DNA from: Faucicola sp048551375
GTDB lineage: Bacteria; Pseudomonadota; Gammaproteobacteria; Pseudomonadales; Moraxellaceae
Length of the DNA: 64,000 bases
Reading direction: 5' to 3'
Assembly (NCBI RefSeq): GCF_048551375.1
Contig: NZ_JBLYZJ010000001.1
Span: 310,001 to 374,000 of the forward strand
Of the stretch, positions 53,064-61,895 are shown one piece after another (the first letter of the stretch is position 1; every line of letters begins with the position of its first letter). The notes under the pieces were generated by a model that ran no database searches, had not been told where the DNA came from, and was given only the letters and a program-made list of their open reading frames with translations. Made by a program: the position numbers and the translations under genes.

Positions 53064-54167
53064 ATGGCAGGCAACACCATCGGACAAGTATTTACCGTCA
53101 CCACCTGTGGCGAATCGCACGGTGCAGGGCTTATGGCAATCGTGGACGGTATACCGCCCAACCTGCCACTCACCGAAGCCGATATCCAAATCGACCTTGA
53201 CCGCCGTAAACCCGGTACAAGCAAATTTGCTACCCAACGTAAAGAAGATGATATTGTCGAAATCATCTCTGGCGTGTTTGAGGGCAAGACCACAGGCACA
53301 CCAATAGGCTTACTGATTCGCAATACCAACCAAAAATCCAAAGACTACAGCGATATCAAAGACACCTTCCGCCCCAACCATGCCGACTATGGCTATACCA
53401 TGAAATACGGCTTTCGAGATTATCGAGGCGGTGGGCGTTCGTCTGCTCGTGAAACGGCAGTGCGTGTCGGTGCAGGGGCGATTGCCAAGAAGTATTTGCG
53501 TGAGCGACTGGGTATTGAAGTACGTGGCTATGTCACCCAAATTGGCAATGTGATTGCCGAAGACATCAACGAAAACGAGATTGACTGGGAATTTGTTAAT
53601 AGTAATCCGTTCTTTTGTGCTGACAAAGACGCCATACCAGCAATGGAGCAACTCATTACCCAATGTCGAGAGCAAGGCACTAGCTGTGGAGCGAAATTGA
53701 CCATTATTGCTACTGGCGTGCCAGTCGGACTGGGTGAGCCTGTATTTGACCGACTGGATGCTGATATTGCCCATGCGATGATGGGGATTAATGCGGTCAA
53801 AGGTGTAGAGATTGGGGATGGCATGGCGGTGGCAGGCGAGTTTGGACACCAAAGCCGTGATGAACTCACGCCAACTGGCTTTAAAGCCAACCATGCAGGC
53901 GGTGTCGCAGGGGGTATTTCGACAGGGCAAAGTATTGTCGTTACGATTGCCCTAAAGCCGACTGCCAGTATCACCACCGCAGGGCAAAGTATTGACGTTC
54001 ATGGCAATGCTATCGAGATGCTGACCAAAGGTCGCCATGACCCATGCGTGGGCGTGCGTGCGACACCGATTGCCGAGGCGATGCTTGCGATTGTGCTACT
54101 TGACCATTATCTACGCCATCGTGGGCAAAATGCGGATGTCGTGCCACCGTTGCAACCAATTGTTTAG
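53064..54167 (+). CDS. aroC: Chorismate synthase
   Basis: Last step of the shikimate pathway, converting EPSP to chorismate with reduced FMN; 367 residues. The signatures GESHGAGLMAIVDGIPP, FRPNHADYGYTMKYGFRDYR, GGGRSSARETAVRVGAGAIA and SGRHDPCVGVRATPI-like end region (KGRHDPCVGVRATPIAEAM) are complete. AAAGGTGA precedes the ATG by about five bases. It may be read from the toxin-antitoxin transcript as well as from its own promoter, since only 18 bases separate them. Confidence 0.95.
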   Translation: MAGNTIGQVFTVTTCGESHGAGLMAIVDGIPPNLPLTEADIQIDLDRRKPGTSKFATQRKEDDIVEIISGVFEGKTTGTPIGLLIRNTNQKSKDYSDIKDTFRPNHADYGYTMKYGFRDYRGGGRSSARETAVRVGAGAIAKKYLRERLGIEVRGYVTQIGNVIAEDINENEIDWEFVNSNPFFCADKDAIPAMEQLITQCREQGTSCGAKLTIIATGVPVGLGEPVFDRLDADIAHAMMGINAVKGVEIGDGMAVAGEFGHQSRDELTPTGFKANHAGGVAGGISTGQSIVVTIALKPTASITTAGQSIDVHGNAIEMLTKGRHDPCVGVRATPIAEAMLAIVLLDHYLRHRGQNADVVPPLQPIV

Positions 54168-54206
54168 TTTTATCAACTTAAAAAATAAAACCAAAAGAAG
54201 TAATCA

Positions 54207-55004
54207 ATGACCGATATGGCTGTCAGCCTTGAGCAATACCAACGCAATCAGCTACTAGCCGAGATCGGCATCACTCGTTGGGTGAATCAAGATAGCCCAG
54301 TGATTGATGTGCCTCACGAGTGGCAAACCACGGCTGATGTATCATTCGATACGGTTCAGCCTATTATCACTGAGCCACAAGCTGATCTTGAATTACAGGC
54401 TGATTTTAAACCGCCCGTTTATAATGATAACGATATCGTTGCACCACTTGTTATGCTTGAGCCTATGGCATCACTGGCTGATCAGCCATCAAGCTTTATT
54501 AATCCTGCTTTTACCGCCTCATCAACAAATAATTTTCATGTGGCAATCACGCCTGTTGATGAGCGAAATATACCGATTGTTTCACGATTTAGCATTGATA
54601 TTGGCATGATGAATGATTGTCTTTTATTGGTTAATCAACAGGTTTTACAACAAGATACTCGTCAAGCCCACTTATGGCAACAAATCCAAATGGCACTCAA
54701 GCTGACAACACAGTCATTTAATTTTCCTTTGTTACAACAAACCAATGAGCAATTTAATCATAGAGCTACCATGCGAGGGCATTTAAGTGCTACGGTGGCA
54801 AAAGCCAGCTTCTTGGGGGGTGTGTACGGTTTGACTCAAGGCAGAGTCACTAAGTTGGCATATTTGACCCCTTTGCCAGACTTGTTTCATCAGCCAATAT
54901 CCGCTCAGTTTATCCCACAAACCATCCCTAGTTTGGCGGAGATGTTAGTCAATCCACAAAAAAAACGTGAATTTTGGGCTATTTTAAGCCAATCAGTTGA
55001 GTAA
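54207..55004 (+). CDS. holD: Probable DNA polymerase III psi subunit (HolD-like)
   Basis: A 265-residue protein tentatively identified as HolD. The N-terminal segment YQRNQLLAEIGITRWV resembles the psi motif that binds the clamp loader, and a C-terminal region (LLLVNQQVLQQDTRQAHLW ... IPSLAEMLVNPQKKREFWAIL) fits the psi chi-binding fold and terminal helix. Between them lies an acidic, Pro-rich spacer of about 90 residues that makes it about twice the length of E. coli psi (137). Psi links the tau/gamma complex to chi and SSB. If not HolD, it is a hypothetical soluble protein. The rimI neighbour common for holD is absent. Confidence 0.5.
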   Translation: MTDMAVSLEQYQRNQLLAEIGITRWVNQDSPVIDVPHEWQTTADVSFDTVQPIITEPQADLELQADFKPPVYNDNDIVAPLVMLEPMASLADQPSSFINPAFTASSTNNFHVAITPVDERNIPIVSRFSIDIGMMNDCLLLVNQQVLQQDTRQAHLWQQIQMALKLTTQSFNFPLLQQTNEQFNHRATMRGHLSATVAKASFLGGVYGLTQGRVTKLAYLTPLPDLFHQPISAQFIPQTIPSLAEMLVNPQKKREFWAILSQSVE

Positions 55005-55027
55005 TTTTAATATACGGTTTAGTATTA

Positions 55028-55122
55028 TGACTAATTTGAAATAGTAATAAGAAACGTTTTTGTAGGGGCGTATGGCATACGCCCTTTGATAATAGTGCCG
55101 TTTTTAGTTGAGTTAATTATCA
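55028..55122. repeat. 94-bp MITE relative, inverted copy upstream of serC
   Basis: Core TGTAGGGGCGTATGGCATAC then GCCC (55061-55084) in the opposite orientation to other copies. The flank CTAATTTGAAATAGTAATAAG matches the family's right arm and the far side matches its left arm loosely. It ends 28 bases before the serC start codon. Confidence 0.7.
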
Positions 55123-55150
55123 TCATTGATGTAAAACCAAAGGAAATGTT

Positions 55151-56275
55151 ATGAAATCAAATTTTGACCATCGTGTCGCCAATTTTTGTGCAGGCCCAGC
55201 TACGATGCCTACAGCAGTGCTTGAAAAAGCCCAAAGTGAATTGCTCAATTGGCGTGGTACAGGCATGTCGGTGATGGAAATGAGCCATCGCAGTGATGAG
55301 TTTGTGGCAATTGCCAGTAAAGCAGAGCAGGATTTACGCACTTTGATGAATATTCCTAATAATTATAAGGTGTTATTTGTACAAGGTGGGGCGAGTTTAC
55401 AGTTCTCTGCGATTCCGTTAAACCTGTTAAAAGGTACAGCGGATTATTTGGATACTGGTATTTGGTCAAAAAAAGCCATCAGTGAAGCAAAGCGTTATGA
55501 GAAAGCAGGTCTTGGTAAAATCAATGTCGTTGCTTCTGCCAAAGACAGTAACTATACCGATGTGCCTGATATTGACACATGGCAACTGTCTGATAATGCA
55601 GATTATTTTCATTATTGCCCGAATGAAACCATTGGTGGTTTGGCGATGTTTGATGTGCCGAAAGTCGATGCACCGATTGTGGCGGATATGTCATCTTGCA
55701 TTTTATCACAGCCGATTAATGTTAGTGATTATGGCTTAATTTATGCAGGGGCTCAAAAAAATATTGGACCTGCTGGGTTGACCTTAGTGATTGTGCGTGA
55801 GGACTTAATCGGTCATGCCAATGCCGTTTGTCCTAGTATTTTGGATTATAAAAATCAAGCTGATAATGATTCGATGTTAAATACACCATCGACATTTGCA
55901 TGGTATTTGTCAGGTTTGGTGTTTGAATGGTTGCTAGACCAAGGTGGGGTAGAAGCTATTTATCAGCAAAATCTTGCCAAAGCCCAAGCCCTATATGATT
56001 TTATTGATGGTAGTAATGTTTATCATAACCCTATCAAACCTGCCCATCGTTCTATTATGAACGTACCATTTACCATTATGGATGGTAGTTTGGATAAGCA
56101 GTTTTTACAAGAAGCCGACAAAAGGGGGTTTTTAAACCTTAAAGGGCATCGCAGTGTGGGTGGTATGCGTGCTAGTATTTATAACGCAGTTGATTTACAA
56201 ATTGTCAATGATTTAGTGGGTTTTATGCAACAATTTGAACAATTTGGACAATCTACCCTTTCATCCACATCATAA
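55151..56275 (+). CDS. serC: Phosphoserine aminotransferase
   Basis: PLP-dependent enzyme of serine (and pyridoxal) synthesis, 374 residues. Motifs are VANFCAGPATMPTAVLEKAQ, FVQGGASLQFSAIPLNLL, and the PLP lysine in YAGAQKNIGPAGLTLVIV; near the end LNLKGHRSVGGMRASIYNA. AAAGGA lies eight bases before the ATG. A repeat element immediately upstream may carry or displace its promoter. No aroA or serB gene follows. Confidence 0.94.
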   Translation: MKSNFDHRVANFCAGPATMPTAVLEKAQSELLNWRGTGMSVMEMSHRSDEFVAIASKAEQDLRTLMNIPNNYKVLFVQGGASLQFSAIPLNLLKGTADYLDTGIWSKKAISEAKRYEKAGLGKINVVASAKDSNYTDVPDIDTWQLSDNADYFHYCPNETIGGLAMFDVPKVDAPIVADMSSCILSQPINVSDYGLIYAGAQKNIGPAGLTLVIVREDLIGHANAVCPSILDYKNQADNDSMLNTPSTFAWYLSGLVFEWLLDQGGVEAIYQQNLAKAQALYDFIDGSNVYHNPIKPAHRSIMNVPFTIMDGSLDKQFLQEADKRGFLNLKGHRSVGGMRASIYNAVDLQIVNDLVGFMQQFEQFGQSTLSSTS

Positions 56276-56346
56276 AAACATTACAATGAGCAAGGTAGTT
56301 AACGTAATGTTACATTTCATACAACGATAAAAAGGTAAGTTTAACA

Positions 56347-57351
56347 ATGCGTATCATAAATAAATTGATGGATAACCCTTCACTGATAAGAAAAGGTATG
56401 ATTGCTATTTTGGCAATGACCTTATCAACGGTGGCAACCGCTGCGACATCTTACCGTGTCAAGGATGGCGACACCCTATCGAGTATTGCCAAACAGTATG
56501 ATACTACCTTGCAAAAATTGATAGAAATAAACAATTTAAAAAATGCTAATGATGTTAAAATTGGTGATTTGATTTATCTTAATGATACTAGAGCTATCTA
56601 TTACCAAGGGAAAACCATGACTTATGTTGTGCAATCTGGTGATAGTATCAGCAGTATTGCACGAAAATTTGATACTACTACCTCAACGTTATCTGAGCTA
56701 AATGATGGTGATTTGAGCCAATTTCGGATTGGAACAAAACTAACAGTGCCAATGCAGACTATTAAAACAGATGAAGTAAAAGCACAGCCTGCTACGGCTA
56801 GTAATGTTAAAACGTTTACGTATGTTGTTCAATCTAATGAAACCCTTAGAGGTGTTGCCAATAAGTTTGATATTGGTATTAGAGAGCTAGCTAAATTGAA
56901 TAATTTGGATATTATGTCCTTGATTTATCGTGATCAGCGACTATTGATACCCTCAACACCTGCTCGCCTTAAAATAGTTGAAAATGATCGGTTATCATCT
57001 CAAGCCAAAACCGTTGCTACTACGAAAGCTACAGCTATCACACCAATAACTGTAAAATCTAGCAATGCCGTTTCAACGAGTACCAAAACACCTGCTAAAT
57101 CAGCCACTAAAAATCCAACCACCGAAACCCGTTCAAATTTATTAGATTTTACTACCTATCAAATACAAAAAGGTGATTCACTGATTGTTTTGGCAAAGCG
57201 TTATAATACGACAGTAGCAGGTTTGGCTAAAATTAATAATATAGAGCCAACTGCTAGTTTAGTTGCTGGTAAGATTTTGACTGTACCTAACATTCAACCT
57301 ATCAAGCCAATTAGTACCACTAAAATGAATGATAGAAATACTTATGATTAA
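56347..57351 (+). CDS. Secreted LysM-domain protein
   Basis: A 334-residue exported protein. It has a long n-region, then GMIAILAMTLSTVATA as signal peptide, followed by four LysM domains: YRVKDGDTLSSIAKQYDTT (about 34-78), YVVQSGDSISSIARKFDTT (about 91-136), YVVQSNETLRGVANKFDIG (about 158-201) and YQIQKGDSLIVLAKRYNTT (about 271-317). No catalytic domain is present, so it is probably a peptidoglycan-binding scaffold in the periplasm. AAAGGTAAG precedes the ATG. It lies 71 bases after serC and ends at a terminator. Confidence 0.8.
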   Translation: MRIINKLMDNPSLIRKGMIAILAMTLSTVATAATSYRVKDGDTLSSIAKQYDTTLQKLIEINNLKNANDVKIGDLIYLNDTRAIYYQGKTMTYVVQSGDSISSIARKFDTTTSTLSELNDGDLSQFRIGTKLTVPMQTIKTDEVKAQPATASNVKTFTYVVQSNETLRGVANKFDIGIRELAKLNNLDIMSLIYRDQRLLIPSTPARLKIVENDRLSSQAKTVATTKATAITPITVKSSNAVSTSTKTPAKSATKNPTTETRSNLLDFTTYQIQKGDSLIVLAKRYNTTVAGLAKINNIEPTASLVAGKILTVPNIQPIKPISTTKMNDRNTYD

Positions 57352-57399
57352 TTGCTATGATGGTGGCTAGTATTGGCTTTAACAGAAGCGTATTGAGAG

Positions 57400-57427
57400 A
57401 AGGCTTGGTGAATCCAAGCTTTTTTTA
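57400..57427 (+). terminator. Terminator of the LysM-protein gene
   Basis: Stem GCTTGG / CCAAGC (57403-57419) extended by A-T pairs, five-base loop and a run of seven T. It separates the LysM gene from the yej operon. Confidence 0.75.
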
Positions 57428-57450
57428 TGTGAGATAGAGAGTTTGGCTTG

Positions 57451-59367
57451 ATGAAAAAAAACGCCACAAAAGCAAGGGTTTTGCTCCCTGTTGCTTTAAT
57501 AATGGCTAGTTTGTGCTTCACAAATCAGCATGATAGTCCATTTACTAAGAAGCTTATTAATACAGTTGTTGATACGATGGTGAATCCAGCCAATGCGACC
57601 CCCATCACTTCGACCACCCTTGCTCACAATAGTACCGCTCAATTTAACAATCTTAGCCATCTGCCGTATGCCAATCCCAACGCCCCCAAAGGTGGTACGT
57701 TAAGCCTATCGGCAATTGGTACTTTTGACAGTATCAATAAATGGATAGATGTCGGTACGCCTGTGATAGGCACGGATTATCTGTTTGAAAGTCTGATGAC
57801 CAGTTCGCTGTCCGAGGCGTTTGTCCAGTATCCGCTACTTGCGGACAAAGTCACCTATGACCCTGCCGACCCCAGTTGGGTGATTTACCATATCAATCCG
57901 CACGCCAAATTTTGGGATGGTACGCCTGTCACCGCTGATGATGTCAAAGCTAGTATGGATGCGATGCTCACCAAAGGTTTGATGAGTATGCGGAGTTATT
58001 TGGGTGATGTCAAAGAAACCCAAGTGATTGATAAACAAACGGTTAAATTTATTTTTAAATCCAAAGATAATCAAGAAATCAAACTTACCGTTGCTCAAAT
58101 GCCGATTTGGTCAAAAAAAACCATTGATGCCTATTTTGACAAAGTAGGGCTTGTGCCGTTGATGGGGAGTGGGGCGTATAAAGTCGGCAATATCGAGGCA
58201 GGGCGAAGCATCACCTATGTGCGTGACCCAAACTATTGGGGGGCAAAACCCGAGGCAGGCGTGATGGTGAATGTAGGTCGCAATAATTTTGACCAAATCA
58301 AATATGTGTATTACCAAAACCCCGAAGTCGCATTTGAAGGCTTTAAGGCAGGGGAATACCTGTTTCGTGCCGAAAATAAAGCCCGTACTTGGGTGACTGG
58401 CTACAATTTCCCTGCGATGACTGCCAATATGGTGATGAAGGAAAAAATCGCCAATAAAAATCCTGTTCCCATGCAAGCCATCGTGATGAACCTTCGCCGT
58501 CCGATTTTTCAAGATATTCGAGTGCGTCAAGCTTTGACACTGGCGTATGATTTTGAATGGCTGAATAAAACCATGTTCTATGGGCAGTATGAACGCTTGC
58601 AAAGCTTCTTTCATGGTTCAGAATTGCAAGCCACAGGCACGCCAAGCCCTGCCGAAATGGATATATTAAATCCGTTATTACCAAGCCTTGAGCCGATTCA
58701 ACGTAACGCAGTCGTTAGTAATTGGCAAGCCCCAAAATCCAATGGCGATGGTTTTAATCGAGATAATTTACTCAAGGCTCGTGAATTGCTGTTGCAGGCA
58801 GGTTTTCAATATCGCAATATGAAGCTGTATCAGCCAAACGGTCAGCCAGCCAAAATCGAGTTTTTGACTGCCGATGAAAAAAATGCTCGGATTATCTTGC
58901 CGTATTTACGCAATTTGCAACGCTTGGGCTTTGACACCAGTTTTCGCCAAGCTGATGTACCGCAGTATTTGGAGCGAACTCGCAAATATGATTATGACAT
59001 GATTATTGATATGTTTATGCAAAGTCTTTCACCAGGGTCGGAACAAGCCTATATGTGGGGGTCGCAATCTGCGGATGAGGCAGGCAATCAAAACTCAGCA
59101 GGGATTAAAAATAAGGCGATTGATAGTGTGATTGATAAACTCACCAAAGCCAAAAATCGTGAGGATATCGTGTTATATACCCATGTGTTAGACCGTCTGC
59201 TTCGAGCAGGGTATTATGTCGTGCCGACTTATGGTAAGACCACGGATAATGTGGCGTATTGGCGATTTTATGAGCATGGGCAGTTGCCGAGTAATGCAAT
59301 TGGGATAGATTATTGGTGGGTCAATCCGCAAAAATATAGCGAAGTGATGCGTTATTTGGGGCGTTAA
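57451..59367 (+). CDS. yejA: YejA-type periplasmic solute-binding protein
   Basis: Family 5 extracellular solute-binding protein of an oligopeptide/microcin-C-type ABC importer; 638 residues. A hydrophobic signal lies at the N-terminus (LLPVALIMASLCF), with an unusually long stretch before the mature start near PITSTTLAHN. Family features are LPYANPNAPKGGTLSLSAIG, LLADKVTYDPADPSWVIYHI, FWDGTPVTADDVKASMD, GAYKVGNIEAGRSITYVRDPNYWG and YDMIIDMFMQSLSPGSEQ. The ATG at 57451 directly follows an in-frame TTG. The permease genes yejB and yejE lie 1.5 kb downstream in the same direction, with two unrelated genes in between. Confidence 0.88.
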   Translation: MKKNATKARVLLPVALIMASLCFTNQHDSPFTKKLINTVVDTMVNPANATPITSTTLAHNSTAQFNNLSHLPYANPNAPKGGTLSLSAIGTFDSINKWIDVGTPVIGTDYLFESLMTSSLSEAFVQYPLLADKVTYDPADPSWVIYHINPHAKFWDGTPVTADDVKASMDAMLTKGLMSMRSYLGDVKETQVIDKQTVKFIFKSKDNQEIKLTVAQMPIWSKKTIDAYFDKVGLVPLMGSGAYKVGNIEAGRSITYVRDPNYWGAKPEAGVMVNVGRNNFDQIKYVYYQNPEVAFEGFKAGEYLFRAENKARTWVTGYNFPAMTANMVMKEKIANKNPVPMQAIVMNLRRPIFQDIRVRQALTLAYDFEWLNKTMFYGQYERLQSFFHGSELQATGTPSPAEMDILNPLLPSLEPIQRNAVVSNWQAPKSNGDGFNRDNLLKARELLLQAGFQYRNMKLYQPNGQPAKIEFLTADEKNARIILPYLRNLQRLGFDTSFRQADVPQYLERTRKYDYDMIIDMFMQSLSPGSEQAYMWGSQSADEAGNQNSAGIKNKAIDSVIDKLTKAKNREDIVLYTHVLDRLLRAGYYVVPTYGKTTDNVAYWRFYEHGQLPSNAIGIDYWWVNPQKYSEVMRYLGR

Positions 59368-59368
59368 A

Positions 59369-59986
59369 ATGAGTGAATCACAAAATCGCTATGTTGAATA
59401 TAAGAATGTATTTCTTTGGCAATATATCTGTGACCATGAACTTGTTGTTTGTCCTCGTTGCAATAAGGCAAGCAAGGTAGAAAATGCAGAATTTTATTGC
59501 TTACATTGCCATTTGCATTTAAATGAGTGTGATAAATTTCATTGGTATGGCGATTTACAGCTTACCACAAAATCTAATCAAAGCTGTTATCATTGTGGCT
59601 CACCATTATTTTATCAAAATGTTATTCATGCACCACATGATAATTTTTCAAAAAAAATAACACTTGAATGTGAGAAATGCCAAAAACAAAACTCAGTCAC
59701 GTTACAAAAAATGATTATCCACAAGTATCAAGGTGAAGACTATTATTTTGGGTTGCCATTATTGCTACAAATGTCTTGTTCACATGGGATATTGTGGGCG
59801 TATAATTGGCAACATTTACAGGATTTGAAAGCCTTTATCCAAGCGGACTTGCGAGAGCGTACCAAAAACTCAGGCAATGGTAGCCTAATGTCCCGTTTAC
59901 CACTTTGGATAAAATCTGCAAAAAATCGAGAAGGGCTACTAAAACTGATTACCAAAATAGAAAAATTGGTTCAAATTGAGAGTTAA
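59369..59986 (+). CDS. Zinc-ribbon protein of unknown function
   Basis: A 205-residue soluble protein with four CxxC pairs: CPRCNKASK and CLHCHLHL near residues 28-54, then CYHCGSPLF and CEKCQKQNS near 72-107, i.e. two zinc ribbons. The C-terminal part is helical (KAFIQADLRERTKNSG, then LPLWIKSAKNREGLLKLI). It starts one base after the yejA stop and ends 20 bases before gloB, so it is inside the yej operon. I do not recognise a function. Similar TFIIB-type zinc-ribbon proteins are known as uncharacterised families. It is slightly more AT-rich than its neighbours. Confidence 0.7.
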   Translation: MSESQNRYVEYKNVFLWQYICDHELVVCPRCNKASKVENAEFYCLHCHLHLNECDKFHWYGDLQLTTKSNQSCYHCGSPLFYQNVIHAPHDNFSKKITLECEKCQKQNSVTLQKMIIHKYQGEDYYFGLPLLLQMSCSHGILWAYNWQHLQDLKAFIQADLRERTKNSGNGSLMSRLPLWIKSAKNREGLLKLITKIEKLVQIES

Positions 59987-60006
59987 ATTACCAAAAAGGA
60001 TTAATC

Positions 60007-60831
60007 ATGCTAAAAATCCACCCAATCCCAGCCTTTAATGACAATTATATTTGGGCGATTATCAATGAGCAGAACCAAGAAGTGATTATTGTCGATGCAG
60101 GGGATGCCAAACCTGTGCTGGATTTTGTTCATCAAAATAGCCTAAGCATTCGCCAAATTTGGGTCACCCATCACCATAATGACCATATTGGTGGCGTGGC
60201 GGAACTGGCTCAAAACTTCCCCAATGCTCAAGTGTTCGCCCATGCTGATGTATTGCCACAAATCGGCTTAAAGAATCCCAATCAAGGCGTTACCGTGGGT
60301 GAGGGTAGTGAATTGAAGGCTTGGGGTGATACGTTAAATTTACCACTGCAAGTATGGCAAACCGCAGGGCATACTGACAATCATTTGGCGTTTTTGCTGA
60401 CCTTTGACAAACGATTGCATATTTTCTGTGGTGATACGCTGTTTCGAGGGGGTTGTGGGCGAGTGTTTACAGGCACGATTGAGCAGTTGTTTGAAAGTTT
60501 TGACCGTTTTAATGAGTTACACGATGATAAAACCTTGTTTTATCCTGCTCACGAATATACCTTGTCAAATCTGAAATTTGCCCAAAGTATCCAGCCAAAT
60601 AATGCGGATATCGCCCATGCTATCGAGATGGATAGCAAAAAACGTGACAACAATCAGCCGACTTTGCCAACCACATTGGCGGATGAGCGATTAATCAATC
60701 CGTTTATGCAAATCATTTATCAGCCACATTGTGATGAACTGATTGCCAGTGTTAATCAGCAATTGCCAAATACAGGTGATGAGCCCTTAGCGGTGTTTAG
60801 TGCGTTGCGTGAATTGAAAAATAGGTTTTGA
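60007..60831 (+). CDS. gloB: Hydroxyacylglutathione hydrolase (glyoxalase II)
   Basis: Metallo-beta-lactamase-fold thioesterase, 274 residues, hydrolysing S-lactoylglutathione in methylglyoxal detoxification. The metal motif VTHHHNDHIGG, then TAGHTDNHLAF, FCGDTLFRGGCGRVFTG and YPAHEYTLSNLKFA are intact. The C-terminal glutathione-site helix region (NNQPTLPTTLADERLINPF) is present. AAAAGGA precedes the ATG. The stop overlaps the yejB start (TGATG), so gloB is translationally coupled to a peptide permease gene, an unusual partner. Confidence 0.92.
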   Translation: MLKIHPIPAFNDNYIWAIINEQNQEVIIVDAGDAKPVLDFVHQNSLSIRQIWVTHHHNDHIGGVAELAQNFPNAQVFAHADVLPQIGLKNPNQGVTVGEGSELKAWGDTLNLPLQVWQTAGHTDNHLAFLLTFDKRLHIFCGDTLFRGGCGRVFTGTIEQLFESFDRFNELHDDKTLFYPAHEYTLSNLKFAQSIQPNNADIAHAIEMDSKKRDNNQPTLPTTLADERLINPFMQIIYQPHCDELIASVNQQLPNTGDEPLAVFSALRELKNRF

Positions 60832-61895
60832 TGATGGGTAAATATATTCTCAAACGGCTATTGCTGATTATTCCCACCCTATTTTTGATTTTGCTCACCA
60901 ACTTCGCCATTATCCAATCCGCCCCCGGTGGCCCAGTCGAGCAGAAAATCGCCCAAATCCAAGAAGCCCAAAAAGGCGGTCAAAACGGACAATTTACCAC
61001 GCCGACCAATTATCAAAGCAGTTACCAAGGTAGTAGGGGTTTGTCACCTGATATGGTCGAGGCGATTAAAAAACAATATGGCTTTGATAAATCCGCCCCA
61101 CAGCGGTTTTGGCTGATGCTCACCAGTTATGCCAAAGGCGATTTTGGCACGTCATTTTTTAAGGGTAAGCCAGTCGGACAGCTTATTTTGGACAAAATGC
61201 CTGTGTCGATTTCGCTTGGGCTGTGGAGTACCTTGCTAATTTATTTGATTGCCGTGCCACTCGGCATTGCCAAGGCAGTACGTCATAATTCCTTGATGGA
61301 TAAAAGTACGGCATTACTACTGGCTGTCAGCTATGCCGTGCCTGTATTTGTGTTGGCGGTGGTGCTGATTGTGCTGTTAGCAGGGGGCAGTTATTGGCAG
61401 ATTTTTCCGCTACAGGGTTTGGTGTCAGAGAATTTTGACAAGCTGTCGATGTTTGGCAAAATCAAAGATTATTTTTGGCATTTGGCATTGCCACTCACCG
61501 CAAGTACGTTGGGCGGTTTTGCAGGGCTTGCGTATTTGACTAAGTTTAGTTTTATGGAAGAGTTGAATAAGCAATATGTGCTGACCGCTCGCAGTAAGGG
61601 GCTAACTGAAAACAAAGTGCTATACGGTCATGTGTTTCGGAATGCGATGTTGATTATCATTGCTGGCTTGCCGTCTGCGATTGTGGGGATATTTTTTACT
61701 GGGAATTTTTTGATTGAGGTGATTTTTAATTTGGATGGGTTAGGGCGGTTGGGGTTTGAGGCGATACAACAGCGTGATTATCCTGTGATTTTTGGGACGT
61801 TGTTTATTTTTACCCTGATGGGGTTGGTGTTGCAACTGATTAGCGATATCACTTATCATTGGATTGACCCTAGAATTGATTTTGAGAGTCGTTAA
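60831..61895 (+). CDS. yejB: YejB-type ABC importer permease
   Basis: Inner-membrane permease of an oligopeptide/microcin-C-type ABC transporter, about 354 residues with six helices. YejB features are the opening YILKRLLLIIPTLFLILLTNF, IIQSAPGGPVEQ, the extended Gln/Gly-rich periplasmic loop, LTARSKGLTENKVLYGHVFRNA (EAA loop contacting the ATPase) and a C-terminus DITYHWIDPRIDFE. The start is ATG 60831, overlapping the gloB stop, or the adjacent ATG at 60834. The stop overlaps the yejE start (TAATG). Confidence 0.9.
   Translation: MMGKYILKRLLLIIPTLFLILLTNFAIIQSAPGGPVEQKIAQIQEAQKGGQNGQFTTPTNYQSSYQGSRGLSPDMVEAIKKQYGFDKSAPQRFWLMLTSYAKGDFGTSFFKGKPVGQLILDKMPVSISLGLWSTLLIYLIAVPLGIAKAVRHNSLMDKSTALLLAVSYAVPVFVLAVVLIVLLAGGSYWQIFPLQGLVSENFDKLSMFGKIKDYFWHLALPLTASTLGGFAGLAYLTKFSFMEELNKQYVLTARSKGLTENKVLYGHVFRNAMLIIIAGLPSAIVGIFFTGNFLIEVIFNLDGLGRLGFEAIQQRDYPVIFGTLFIFTLMGLVLQLISDITYHWIDPRIDFESR

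Noticed and set aside
53310..53930. 206-codon open frame antisense to aroC
   Set aside because: Lies wholly opposite a fully recognised chorismate synthase; composition is a shadow of the real codons and no protein family is recognised.
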